From Desulfolinea sp964487745 (GTDB lineage: Bacteria; Chloroflexota; Anaerolineae; Anaerolineales; Villigracilaceae): 64,000 nt of DNA. The notes beneath the pieces were generated by a model, which saw only the letters and a list, made by a program, of their open reading frames with translations, was not told the DNA's origin and did not search any database. The position numbers were made by a program, and so were the translations under genes. Below are positions 8,305 to 16,416 of this stretch, piece by piece. Location of the stretch: contig CAZASG010000006.1 in assembly GCA_964487745.1 (NCBI GenBank), positions 1 through 64,000 of the forward strand, read 5' to 3'. How positions within the stretch are numbered: position 1 is the first letter of the stretch; each line of letters opens with the position of its first letter.

Positions 8305-9027
8305 TTATTTTTTCTTCAGTTCCCAGAGTTTCTTTAGCACTTCTTCCAATCGTTCAGCAAGCAAGCTGGGCGTATCGGTTGTAACGTCATCTTCGTTCTC
8401 GAAGACGGCATAAGGCACCTCCACGCCATTGATGGTAAGGACTTCGGGATTTGATTTACTAAATTCCGCCCAATCATCTTCCTTGTAAAGGCGCTCAAGT
8501 TTTTCATCGGGCAAGCCATGTTCGAGGATGCTGTCGGGGCGGTCGGGGTTGAAACGACGGCGATTTTTCCGTAAGGATTCTTCAAAAGGCACGTTGACAT
8601 AAACGATCGCGGCACGATCCAGAATATCCTTGCCTAGGTGCGGCAAAGCTGCCGTGTAGCCGCCATGCTGACTGCCACGCGAAAACTCAATGATGAGGGT
8701 ATGCTCATCGTGATAATTTTCTTTTCGTAAGCGTTTGGGATATTCGATATTAAAGCGCTCGATCAACAAATGCCAAAGGTATTCATATTTGAAATAGCCT
8801 TCTGAATCCGTGTGCAGGTGCGGCTGTCCCAGTACTTTTTCGAGAATATGATCTTCTTCAAACCATGCCCAGAGCATGGGGAAATCATCGAGAAAATCAA
8901 GCGTGCCAATATGAAATCTATCATGGCGTTTTTCATCACTCGAACGTTTGAGATAATCGATAATCTCGCTTTTACCCGATGCCGGGCGTCCGATCAGAAT
9001 GATAATGTCGAAGGTATTCTTTGTCAT
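8305..9027 (-). CDS. P-loop NTPase / nucleotide kinase-like protein, 240 aa
   Basis: Walker A motif IGRPASGKSE near residue 10, then alternating strands and helices as in small-molecule kinases. VYVNVPFEESLRKNRRR resembles the LID region with basic residues that contact phosphates. Substrate is not recognisable. The start at 9027 is preferred over an upstream in-frame start at 9051 because the former lies 6 nt after a TATAGC hexamer in the leaderless configuration. It is followed by the RNA methyltransferase on the same strand. Confidence 0.65.
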   Translation of the reverse strand: MTKNTFDIIILIGRPASGKSEIIDYLKRSSDEKRHDRFHIGTLDFLDDFPMLWAWFEEDHILEKVLGQPHLHTDSEGYFKYEYLWHLLIERFNIEYPKRLRKENYHDEHTLIIEFSRGSQHGGYTAALPHLGKDILDRAAIVYVNVPFEESLRKNRRRFNPDRPDSILEHGLPDEKLERLYKEDDWAEFSKSNPEVLTINGVEVPYAVFENEDDVTTDTPSLLAERLEEVLKKLWELKKK

Positions 9028-9033
9028 AATATT

Positions 9034-9039
9034 GCTATA
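9034..9039 (-). promoter_or_regulatory. -10 element of a leaderless promoter
   Basis: TATAGC on the minus strand, exactly 6 nt before the ATG whose A is at 9027. Weaker hexamer than the other examples. Confidence 0.45.
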
Positions 9040-9059
9040 GGTGAGGGTCACCCAATAAT

Positions 9060-9236
9060 TTAGAGAACGAAAGAAAGAACGATCAACACAGCCAGGAACA
9101 TCCCGGCCAGAAGACCGATACGCTTGAGATCGTTCTTGATCTCGGTGTAATCCGGGTTGAATTCACGTTCTGAACGGGGGGCTTTTTTGACGGGCTTGGC
9201 GGAGGTTCGTCCGCGTCTTTTATTTTTCTTTACCAT
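9060..9236 (-). CDS. 58-aa basic single-helix membrane protein
   Basis: A small gene read directly from the sequence. The N-terminus is strongly basic (MVKKNKRRGRTSAKPVKK), a linker containing NPDYTEIKNDLKRIG follows, and the C-terminal 18 residues (about 41-58) form one hydrophobic helix ending at the stop. AGGAG lies 6 nt before the ATG. It begins 12 nt after the sortase stop on the same strand, so the two are probably one operon. Topology would place the charged part in the cytoplasm. No family assigned; small tail-anchored proteins of this shape are common in Chloroflexota. Confidence 0.75.
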   Translation of the reverse strand: MVKKNKRRGRTSAKPVKKAPRSEREFNPDYTEIKNDLKRIGLLAGMFLAVLIVLSFVL

Positions 9237-9248
9237 CTCGTACTCCTA

Positions 9249-10154
9249 CTAATTCTTTAGATTTGCAAAAACCACGATCCGCTGGTCATCCACAAGATAA
9301 GGATAACAAGAGATCAGGGTCGTTGTTGGATTGCTGGTTGGTGCCATTACTTCCACTTGTGTGGGCTCAACAACCTGGGTCCCGCTAATTTCATAAACAT
9401 ATTGGCGCTGCTGCGTAAAGATCACAACCTCATCGCCGGGCTGTAATTGGTCGAGATAGCGAAAGATCTCGCCATATACATCATTATGCGCCGAAAGCAC
9501 CAGATTGCCAACATCGCCCGGGTCTGGCGAGCCAAGATGCTGCCCGACACCTTTCTTCAATTGTTCCCAACCATCGCCCTGCACGATCGGCGCATCTACG
9601 TTGATGGCAGGGATCTGGATACGGATGGCTTGCTCCGGGCTGGCAGGCGGGATGGGGATATCCTTGATGGATTGCACCATCGGGCGCAGGTGTGCCGGGA
9701 TCTCCGCTTCGTTGGGACGCGTGTTACCGGCTGTATCCGGAGGGGTGTGCCCCGAGGGGAGTACCACTGCCATGACAAGCGGAGTCGGGGTCAGCGTCGG
9801 TTGTTCGAGGGCAGAGGCAAATTCCGCGTTGAGATCACGCAAAATACCAAATCCGCTCAGGATGATGCCGATCAATCCGAGAACGGCAACGATCTCTACG
9901 CCGAGCAGGAAACGGTCTCCCAAGCTTTTTTTGGCAGGTTTCTCTTTAACGGTAGCAACTTCCTCGTCCGCGGGTGTTTCGATGACGGGGTTGATGTCCA
10001 ACTCAACAGGTTCGTTCGATGCAAGCTGAACCACACGTCCCGTTCGGCGGTAATGATCCAGTCGCTCCTGACGCACATTGCGGCGCTTTTCCATGAGCAG
10101 GCGTCGCAACTCGCCAATGCTGAGGTCTTCGGGGGATTTGGATTTTCGTCTCAT
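9249..10154 (-). CDS. Sortase family protein, 301 aa
   Basis: A transpeptidase-type cysteine enzyme. One membrane anchor (about 84-105, GVEIVAVLGLIGIILSGFG) follows a basic cytosolic tail; the extracytoplasmic domain is C-terminal. The catalytic triad is visible: His in VLSAHNDVYGEIF, Cys in TTTLISCYPY and Arg in DDQRIVVFAN. The TLISC form of the TLxTC motif fits class D/E-like sortases of Gram-positives and Chloroflexota. No LPxTG-type substrate was recognised nearby. TATAAT lies 14 nt before the start. It is co-directional with the 58-aa membrane protein. Confidence 0.88.
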   Translation of the reverse strand: MRRKSKSPEDLSIGELRRLLMEKRRNVRQERLDHYRRTGRVVQLASNEPVELDINPVIETPADEEVATVKEKPAKKSLGDRFLLGVEIVAVLGLIGIILSGFGILRDLNAEFASALEQPTLTPTPLVMAVVLPSGHTPPDTAGNTRPNEAEIPAHLRPMVQSIKDIPIPPASPEQAIRIQIPAINVDAPIVQGDGWEQLKKGVGQHLGSPDPGDVGNLVLSAHNDVYGEIFRYLDQLQPGDEVVIFTQQRQYVYEISGTQVVEPTQVEVMAPTSNPTTTLISCYPYLVDDQRIVVFANLKN

Positions 10155-10206
10155 GATCTCGGCTTGGGATTATACCGCTTTTTAGCCCCCTCTGTCCTGC
10201 GGACAT

Positions 10207-10235
10207 CTCCCCCAAATCCTTGAGATTTGGGGGAG
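10207..10235. repeat. Palindromic repeat in the sortase/ABC-lipoprotein gap
   Basis: 12-bp perfect arms CTCCCCCAAATC / GATTTGGGGGAG with a 5-nt loop, flanked by AGCCCCC and GCGGGGG as a second, outer pairing. It follows the stop codon of the minus-strand binding-protein gene and may also act as its terminator. Confidence 0.7.
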
Positions 10236-10247
10236 AAAAAGCGGGGG

Positions 10248-12203
10248 TTATTCAGCACAATCGCCATAGTCAAATTCTTCGATATTCCAAAGCGGGCTTT
10301 GGGCGGTTGGGTCAAGGTCAAAACCGCACATATCAGGTCGGGATGCGGCAGCACGTAGATAAGGGTACAGCGGAATGGAGGGCAACTCTGCGGTGTAGAT
10401 GGCAAAGCTTTCTTGGTAGCTGTGAGTATAGGCTGTTTCACCGGGCAGGCTGTGTGTGGCTTGCTGGCAGACTTCGTCAAAATCGGGATTGCTGTAGCCG
10501 CTCAGATTTGCGCCAAACCAATCGTTATCGGCGTTGGGGATGGATTCTGTCATGAACCAGTCACAACGCGGAGTGACATTCTCGCTGCCCATTGTGAACT
10601 GGGCAAGGTCGAAATTACGTCCGAGCAAGACACCATCGGGGGCGGGGGCATAAAATTCGTCGGGGGCGAGATATTCGATATCTACGCCGATTCCGCAGTG
10701 GGCAAGAGAGTTGACGAGGATCTCGCTCGATTGGCGACGCTGAATAGTGGTCGTGGTGACATAATTCAGGATAAGCTCTGTGCCTGAGGGGACATCTGTC
10801 ACGTTATGGGCGGTACGCGGCGTAGCGGAGTCATTATCGAAATCTTCCCAGCCGATATGATCGAGCAAAGCTGTACCCTCGGTGACGTCAAAGGCATAGA
10901 GATCGAGGAGGGGTGTGTAGAGCGGATGCTCGTTCGGGACATAACTATCAGGCACACTGACTAGTCCGTGCAGAACGGTATCGACAACCCTCTGACGGTC
11001 GAGGCAAAGAGCGACAGCCTGACGTGTGCGAGGATCGCTCAGGATCTCGGGGCGGTCGTTGCCCGAGACGATACCATCGTCATAATCGGCGGGGGTGATG
11101 CCGAAATAGAGACTCTCGACCGACATCATCTCCGTGGAGAAAAAGGCGACCTGACCCGAGGCTTCGAAATCCTGAAGAAGCTCCACCTGCCCGTCGAGCG
11201 GGATGCTGGGATCGAGCAGATCACATTCGCCGTCCAGGAGGGCGGCAATCGCTACATTCGGATCGGGCATGAAAAGGAAGTTGATCACGTCGAGGCGAGG
11301 CAGACCTTCTTCCGCGCGGAAGTAGAGGGGATTCTTGACAAGACGCATACTCTCGCCGGGGAACCATTCATCCACGACAAAGGGACCCCATCCCAGCGGG
11401 AAGCGAGCGACGACATCGGCATCGACGAGTTCTGTTGCTGTAAATTCATTCCAGACATGGTAGGGCATGGGCTGCCAGAAATTGGTCATATAGGTATTAT
11501 CACGATAGCCAGGCACGCCGCGCCATTCAACCGTGAGCGGATCGACGGCTTCGTAGGCTTCGGTGCGGTCGAGGATAAATTTCTGGGCAGGGTCATCACT
11601 GACAATGGCAAGATCATAGGCATAGACTGAGTCATCGGAGGTGATGGGAATGCCATCTGACCAGCGCAAGCCGTCAACGAGGCTGAAGTTGACAGACAAC
11701 TGCTCCATGCTCAGGTTCATATCTTTTTTATAGGTCAGGATGCAATCACGCTCGTGGCAACCGGCGGGATAGACGCGTACACCCTGAATGAGCTCAATCA
11801 GATCCCCATCGGCGTCGACGATCCAATCGCCTTCTTTAATGGAGACAACGCTCAACTTTGCATCACCATCATCAAAAGAGGGCACCTTTTGCAAAACACC
11901 CGGTTCGTAACCATAATCGAGTGTGTCGATGGGAGCATCATAGATGGCATCGAGGACACTTTTCGCAGCGGGGTTGGGCGTGTCATAGGGATAAAGAGTA
12001 TTTGGCTCATGTCCGAGGCAAATGGTTAGTTCGCGTAACACTTTGGGAACAGGGGTTGCTGAAGGAGCGGTAGCAAGCACCGGGGCCGAGAGCGACGCGG
12101 TTGCAGTTACGTCCACCTGCGGCTCATTTTCAGGAAGACAGGCTGAGAGCAGGAATCCAAAAGTCAGAGTCAAAATCGTTGTCAGTTTAATGAAGCGAGA
12201 CAT
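10248..12203 (-). CDS. ABC transporter substrate-binding lipoprotein, family 5 (peptide type), 651 aa
   Basis: Signal peptide with lipobox LLSAC (Cys about residue 22), so a lipid-anchored extracytoplasmic protein. ELTICLGHEPNTLYPYD and SVNFSLVDGLRWSDGIPITSDD correspond to the conserved blocks of the SBP_bac_5 family that binds oligopeptides, nickel or sugars. Length is longer than usual (500-600 aa). A good ribosome site GGAGGGCTT precedes the ATG at 12203. No permease or ATPase is adjacent, so it is an orphan binding protein here. Confidence 0.85.
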   Translation of the reverse strand: MSRFIKLTTILTLTFGFLLSACLPENEPQVDVTATASLSAPVLATAPSATPVPKVLRELTICLGHEPNTLYPYDTPNPAAKSVLDAIYDAPIDTLDYGYEPGVLQKVPSFDDGDAKLSVVSIKEGDWIVDADGDLIELIQGVRVYPAGCHERDCILTYKKDMNLSMEQLSVNFSLVDGLRWSDGIPITSDDSVYAYDLAIVSDDPAQKFILDRTEAYEAVDPLTVEWRGVPGYRDNTYMTNFWQPMPYHVWNEFTATELVDADVVARFPLGWGPFVVDEWFPGESMRLVKNPLYFRAEEGLPRLDVINFLFMPDPNVAIAALLDGECDLLDPSIPLDGQVELLQDFEASGQVAFFSTEMMSVESLYFGITPADYDDGIVSGNDRPEILSDPRTRQAVALCLDRQRVVDTVLHGLVSVPDSYVPNEHPLYTPLLDLYAFDVTEGTALLDHIGWEDFDNDSATPRTAHNVTDVPSGTELILNYVTTTTIQRRQSSEILVNSLAHCGIGVDIEYLAPDEFYAPAPDGVLLGRNFDLAQFTMGSENVTPRCDWFMTESIPNADNDWFGANLSGYSNPDFDEVCQQATHSLPGETAYTHSYQESFAIYTAELPSIPLYPYLRAAASRPDMCGFDLDPTAQSPLWNIEEFDYGDCAE

Positions 12204-12311
12204 AAGCCCTCCTATGATTGGGGTACCTTGATTGTAATCTGTTTTTTGTGGCATTCGTAGGGGCGTGGTGGTAGAATCGAATTAGATTTTCTCGTACTTG
12301 GAGGTTCTGAG

Positions 12312-13199
12312 ATGGAAGAACAAACTGGTTCATTTGCAGTAAAAAAGGGTTTGGCACAAATGTTGAAGGGCGGCGTCATCATGGATGTGGTGACACCGGA
12401 GCAGGCAAAGATCGCCGAAGACGCAGGAGCATGCGCAGTAATGGCTTTGGAACGCGTTCCTGCTGATATTCGTGCAGATGGTGGTGTAGCTCGTATGAGT
12501 GACCCCGATATGATCGCGGGGATTATTGATGCTGTTAGCATTCCGGTCATGGCAAAAGCACGCATTGGTCATTTTGTAGAGGCACAGATCCTTGAATCGC
12601 TGGGCGTCGATTATATTGATGAGTCTGAAGTTTTGACCCCCGCCGATAACGATTATCACATCTGGAAGCACGATTTCAAAGTGCCTTTTGTTTGCGGCTG
12701 CCGCAATTTGGGCGAAGCCATGCGCCGTATCGGCGAAGGGGCTGCTATGATGCGCACCAAAGGCGAAGCCGGTACCGGCGACGTGGTCGAGGCTGTTTAT
12801 CATGCCCGCACTGTCCACGCGGAAATTCGCCGCTTGCAGACCATGCCCATCGAAGAGGTGATGACTTACGCCAAAGAGATCGGCGCACCCTTTGATGTCT
12901 TAATGGAAACCCGCGAACTCGGTCGTATGCCCGTGGTCAACTTTGCAGCTGGTGGTATCGCCACCCCCGCAGACGCAGCCATGATGATGCAGTTAGGTGT
13001 AGATGGTCTTTTCGTTGGCTCCGGCATCTTCAAATCTGGTGATCCTGCCAAACGTGCGGCAGCCATTGTCAAGGCCTGCACTCACTATAACGACCCCAGC
13101 ATTCTCGCAGACGTGAGCAAAAATCTTGGCGAAGCCATGGTCGGCATCAACGTCTCCACCATGGACGATGAAGATCGTCTCGCTGGACGTGGTTGGTAA
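12312..13199 (+). CDS. pdxS: Pyridoxal 5'-phosphate synthase lyase subunit PdxS, 295 aa
   Basis: Forms PLP from ribose 5-phosphate, glyceraldehyde 3-phosphate and ammonia. Highly conserved (beta/alpha)8 barrel: GGVIMDVVTPEQAKIAEDAG, VPADIRADGGVARMSDP, VMAKARIGHF with the lysine that binds the intermediates, and MRTKGEAGTG with the second catalytic lysine. Full length. TTGGAGG lies 9 nt before the ATG. Followed by pdxT, its ammonia-supplying glutaminase partner, after a palindromic repeat. Confidence 0.97.
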   Translation: MEEQTGSFAVKKGLAQMLKGGVIMDVVTPEQAKIAEDAGACAVMALERVPADIRADGGVARMSDPDMIAGIIDAVSIPVMAKARIGHFVEAQILESLGVDYIDESEVLTPADNDYHIWKHDFKVPFVCGCRNLGEAMRRIGEGAAMMRTKGEAGTGDVVEAVYHARTVHAEIRRLQTMPIEEVMTYAKEIGAPFDVLMETRELGRMPVVNFAAGGIATPADAAMMMQLGVDGLFVGSGIFKSGDPAKRAAAIVKACTHYNDPSILADVSKNLGEAMVGINVSTMDDEDRLAGRGW

Positions 13200-13204
13200 A
13201 TTTC

Positions 13205-13231
13205 GTAGGGGCGGGATAATCCCGCCCCTAC
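13205..13231. repeat. GTAGGGGCGGG palindrome between pdxS and pdxT
   Basis: GTAGGGGCGGGAT / ATCCCGCCCCTAC around one base. Same family as 8266-8298. It sits inside a two-gene operon and has no T-tract. Confidence 0.8.
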
Positions 13232-13241
13232 AGGTAATAAA

Positions 13242-13820
13242 ATGAAAATCGGTGTACTCGCCTTGCAGGGCGATTTTGCAGAGCATATTCTTATGCTCAA
13301 AAAACTTGGTGCCGAGACTGTCGAAGTCCGTTTGCCAGCGCATCTGGATGGACTGGATGGACTGATCATCCCCGGCGGCGAATCGACCACTATTGGCAAG
13401 TTAATGGTTGATTTCGACCTGCTCGAACCCATACGCAACTTTGGGCTTGCCCACGCTATATGGGGTACCTGCGCCGGTGCAATTCTTCTCTCGAAAGATG
13501 CTCGAAGAGAACAACCGCTGCTCGAGCTGATGGATATCACCGTCGAAAGGAACGCCTTCGGACGTCAGGTGGATTCTTTTGAAGCCGCTCTCGATGTAGA
13601 TGTGGTCAAGAAAGTAACCAAAACAGACGATCCTTTTCACGCGGTCTTCATCCGCGCACCGATCATTGAATCCGTAAAAGCAGATGCTGAAGTGATCTGC
13701 GCTCTCGATGATGGTCGCATTGTCGCTGCCCAACAAGGTCATCTTTTAGCGACATCCTTTCACCCCGAATTGACAGGTGATACGCGTTTTCATGCGTATT
13801 TCCTTTCACTGGTCAAGTAA
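13242..13820 (+). CDS. pdxT: Pyridoxal 5'-phosphate synthase glutaminase subunit PdxT, 192 aa
   Basis: Class I glutamine amidotransferase that passes ammonia to PdxS. IGVLALQGDFAEH at the N-terminus, GGESTTIGKL, nucleophile Cys in WGTCAGAILL, and the His/Glu pair in TSFHPELTGD are all present. Length is typical. Sits 42 nt after pdxS and is closed by a strong terminator. Confidence 0.97.
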   Translation: MKIGVLALQGDFAEHILMLKKLGAETVEVRLPAHLDGLDGLIIPGGESTTIGKLMVDFDLLEPIRNFGLAHAIWGTCAGAILLSKDARREQPLLELMDITVERNAFGRQVDSFEAALDVDVVKKVTKTDDPFHAVFIRAPIIESVKADAEVICALDDGRIVAAQQGHLLATSFHPELTGDTRFHAYFLSLVK

Positions 13821-13828
13821 GCTCAAAC

Positions 13829-13862
13829 GCAACGCACCTTGAAGGTGCGTTGCATTTTTTAT
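13829..13862 (+). terminator. Terminator of the pdxST operon
   Basis: 12-bp perfect arms GCAACGCACCTT / AAGGTGCGTTGC separated by one base, then ATTTTTTAT. Confidence 0.88.
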
Positions 13863-13865
13863 CTT

Positions 13866-14810
13866 ATGTCCCCACGCCCGCTCGAACTTTTTGATCTACC
13901 CAAATTGCCGCGCTATCGAAGCGAAATTCTTTCGCTGGATTGCGAGCGGGTACTAACCCGCGGCAATCCGCTCAAGGCAGTCAATTTTTTGGCGCACCTT
14001 AATCCCACGCGTCGAATTTACACGGCGATCACCAACAATAAAGAGATAGATGGCCTGGTCGGCAGTATTCACCATCGAGAAGGGGAAACCTTTGCACGGC
14101 TGACCTATCTCGCTCCTGCCAGCGCTGCAAATGACGAAAGCGCTTCTCTTGATCTGATCGAGCATCTACTCAAGCAAGCAAAAGAATGGCAAGCTTATCA
14201 GGTCTTGGCTGAGATCGATGAAAATAGCCATCTTTTTCAACCCCTGCGCCAGAGTGGATTCTCCGTCTCCGGGCGGCAGCGCATTTGGAATTTGAGCAAT
14301 ATCCATCTGCCCGGCGATACGCCTTCTTTCTGGCGTAAGCAAAAAAGTGTGGATACGATTGCTATCCAAAGTTTACAGCGTCAGATCATCCCGCCGCTAT
14401 TGCAACAAATTGAAAGCTTTACCGATACCAGGCGGGGCATGCTTTGGAGCAATGGAGAGATCCTTGCCTATCTAAGTACCAGCTATGGTTCTAACGGAAT
14501 CTTTTTGCGCCCCCTCTTTCATCCGAACACCGACCACGTCGGAGAGAAATTGCTCGCCCTCTTAGAGAATCTTCCCAATCGACGCGAACGACCGGTCTAT
14601 TTATGCGTACGGTCTTATCAGGCGTGGATCGAAGTCATTTTAGAGGAGCTCGGAGCCAAGGCAGGTCCACGGCAAGTGGTAATGGTCAAACATCTGGTCA
14701 ACGTACAGAGATCTGAAAAAACCGTCCCTGCTGGGACAGATACTGCCTGGGCAAATCCAGCCGCCCCGATCCATTCGACAGAACTTCGTAAAAAGAGAGC
14801 GGCTGAATAA
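13866..14810 (+). CDS. GNAT-like N-acetyltransferase-fold protein, 314 aa
   Basis: No precise family recognised. The N-terminal half shows GNAT-like strand and helix order (HLNPTRRIYTAITNNKEIDGLVGSIHHR, LTYLAPASAANDESASLDLIEHLLKQAKEW, VLAEIDENSHLFQPLRQSGFSVSGRQRIW), i.e. an acceptor half, a central strand and a helix that would contact acyl-CoA. The last part (about 215-300) may be a second, degenerate GNAT repeat. The start at 13866 is the first ATG after the pdxST terminator. The C-terminal tail is basic and low in complexity. Confidence 0.55.
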   Translation: MSPRPLELFDLPKLPRYRSEILSLDCERVLTRGNPLKAVNFLAHLNPTRRIYTAITNNKEIDGLVGSIHHREGETFARLTYLAPASAANDESASLDLIEHLLKQAKEWQAYQVLAEIDENSHLFQPLRQSGFSVSGRQRIWNLSNIHLPGDTPSFWRKQKSVDTIAIQSLQRQIIPPLLQQIESFTDTRRGMLWSNGEILAYLSTSYGSNGIFLRPLFHPNTDHVGEKLLALLENLPNRRERPVYLCVRSYQAWIEVILEELGAKAGPRQVVMVKHLVNVQRSEKTVPAGTDTAWANPAAPIHSTELRKKRAAE

Positions 14811-14878
14811 GGCCATCTGAAGGGAGAAAGCCAATATAATTCCTGGAAAAAACTAATCTGTGCACTTTGTTAAAATAG

Positions 14879-14907
14879 TTGACAAAGCCCTGCCCTTTTG
14901 CTATTAT
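14879..14907 (+). promoter_or_regulatory. Consensus sigma70 promoter of the ROK gene
   Basis: TTGACA (14879-14884), 17-nt spacer, TATTAT (14902-14907). Transcription would begin near 14914, leaving a short leader of about 36 nt. Confidence 0.85.
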
Positions 14908-14949
14908 AGAGAAACCATTCTTCACTGTCTCTATTAGGCATAGTCACCT

Positions 14950-16200
14950 GTGAACGTTTATTTCAGCAACAATCCCAAGCAAAATATTAAAAATATTAAC
15001 AAACATGCTGTTTTAGATTTAATCCGCTTTATGCCGGGGGGGATTTCGCGCGCTGGCATCGCCAAAGAAATTGGACTCAGCCGCGCGGCAGTGACAACCA
15101 TTGTGAACGACCTTATTTCTGCAGGCATTATTCGTGATGCAAAACAACGCGCCAAAACCAGCGGACGTCCGCGCACCTTGCTTGAGATCACACCAGACGC
15201 AGGCTATATCGCAGGCATCGATATGGGCGCTACTCACCTTCGCGCTGTGATCACCAACTTTGGCGCACATGTTGTTGCAGAAAAAGAAATTCCCTTTGAT
15301 ATTGCCCAAGGTCCCGAGAGTTGCATTACGCAAGCGGATCACCTTTTGCAAGACCTGCTTTCCAACAAGAACATCAATCTCAACACCCTTTCAGCCGTGG
15401 GCTTTGGGGTGCCCGGTCCTATCTCCAGCGATGCAGGGATGGTCATTGCCCCCCCTATCATGCCTGGCTGGGATCGTTTTCCCATACGCGACACGCTCGA
15501 AGCACTCTGGAATCAGCCCGTTTCGGTCAACAACGATGCTGAACTCGGTGCCCTTGGTGAGTGGGCGTATGGGGCCGGACGCGGCGCACAGGATTTGGCT
15601 TATATCAAAGTAGGGACAGGGATCGGCGCTGGCTTATTGATCGACGGACGGGTCTATCGTGGGTCAACTGGCTCGGCGGGCGAGATCGGACATCTGACGA
15701 TGGACAACAACGGTCCACGCTGCACCTGCGGCAATCGTGGCTGTCTTGAAGCCTTTTCTGGTGGGCACGCCATTGCTCAACAGGCGATCGATGCCATCCA
15801 ACATGGAAAGCGCACCCAGATCTCCCGTATCCCTGTCGAGAAGATCACAGCGAAAGATGTTGCGTCGGCTGCTCAACGTGGAGATCTGGTAGCACAACAG
15901 ATCATGGAAAAAGCTGGTGAACACCTTGGTGTGGCTATTGCTGGTTTAGTGAATATTTTCAACCCCGATATGATCGTGGTCGGTGGCGGAGTAGCTCAGA
16001 TCGGAGATCTCTTCCTTGAACCTGTACGCAAGGCTGTCAAGCAACGCAGTCTGCCTGCTGCCGCCAATAATGTAAGAATTACAACCGCTCTGCTCGGCAG
16101 GCGTTCGTCCAGTTTGGGCGCGATCGTACAGGCGTTGAGCATCGCGGTACATAATATTGCTGAAGGAAAAGATGAAGTTCGTCTTCAGCCAACCCCTTAG
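14950..16200 (+). CDS. ROK-family transcriptional regulator, 416 aa
   Basis: N-terminal winged helix-turn-helix (about 20-70: GISRAGIAKEIGLSRAAVTTIVNDLISAGII) fused to a ROK sugar-kinase-like domain. DMGATHLRAVI is the phosphate loop; CTCGNRGCLE is the CxCGxxGCxE zinc site and consensus of the family; VGTGIGAGLLIDG is also conserved. The start is a GTG without a strong ribosome site. It precedes the alpha-glucan ABC transporter and amylase genes and is likely their sugar-responsive repressor. Driven by a near-consensus promoter. Confidence 0.9.
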   Translation: MNVYFSNNPKQNIKNINKHAVLDLIRFMPGGISRAGIAKEIGLSRAAVTTIVNDLISAGIIRDAKQRAKTSGRPRTLLEITPDAGYIAGIDMGATHLRAVITNFGAHVVAEKEIPFDIAQGPESCITQADHLLQDLLSNKNINLNTLSAVGFGVPGPISSDAGMVIAPPIMPGWDRFPIRDTLEALWNQPVSVNNDAELGALGEWAYGAGRGAQDLAYIKVGTGIGAGLLIDGRVYRGSTGSAGEIGHLTMDNNGPRCTCGNRGCLEAFSGGHAIAQQAIDAIQHGKRTQISRIPVEKITAKDVASAAQRGDLVAQQIMEKAGEHLGVAIAGLVNIFNPDMIVVGGGVAQIGDLFLEPVRKAVKQRSLPAAANNVRITTALLGRRSSSLGAIVQALSIAVHNIAEGKDEVRLQPTP

Positions 16201-16416
16201 GGCTCAAGCGTAACTCAGCGGCGCTACTCACGGGCATCCTATTTGGGATACGGTAGCAAGCCGAAATCGAGTGCGATACTTTTGTCAACATTCTTTGAAG
16301 TAAACATTACAAAAATCATCCTTATAAAAGGAGGTGATGTCCTCACCGAGATGCATAAAATTTCCTCACCACTTATATAAAACTATCTACAAATTTACTA
16401 GAAGGAGTAAATAAGA

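Noticed and set aside
10968..11630. 220-codon plus-strand frame within the peptide-type binding protein
   Set aside because: Antisense shadow of a well-supported lipoprotein gene.
16330..16349. Possible small hairpin or Shine-Dalgarno-like AAAGGAGGTGATG in the leader of the binding-protein gene
   Set aside because: Not followed by a usable reading frame of any length with recognisable content; arms of only 4 bp. Left unassigned.
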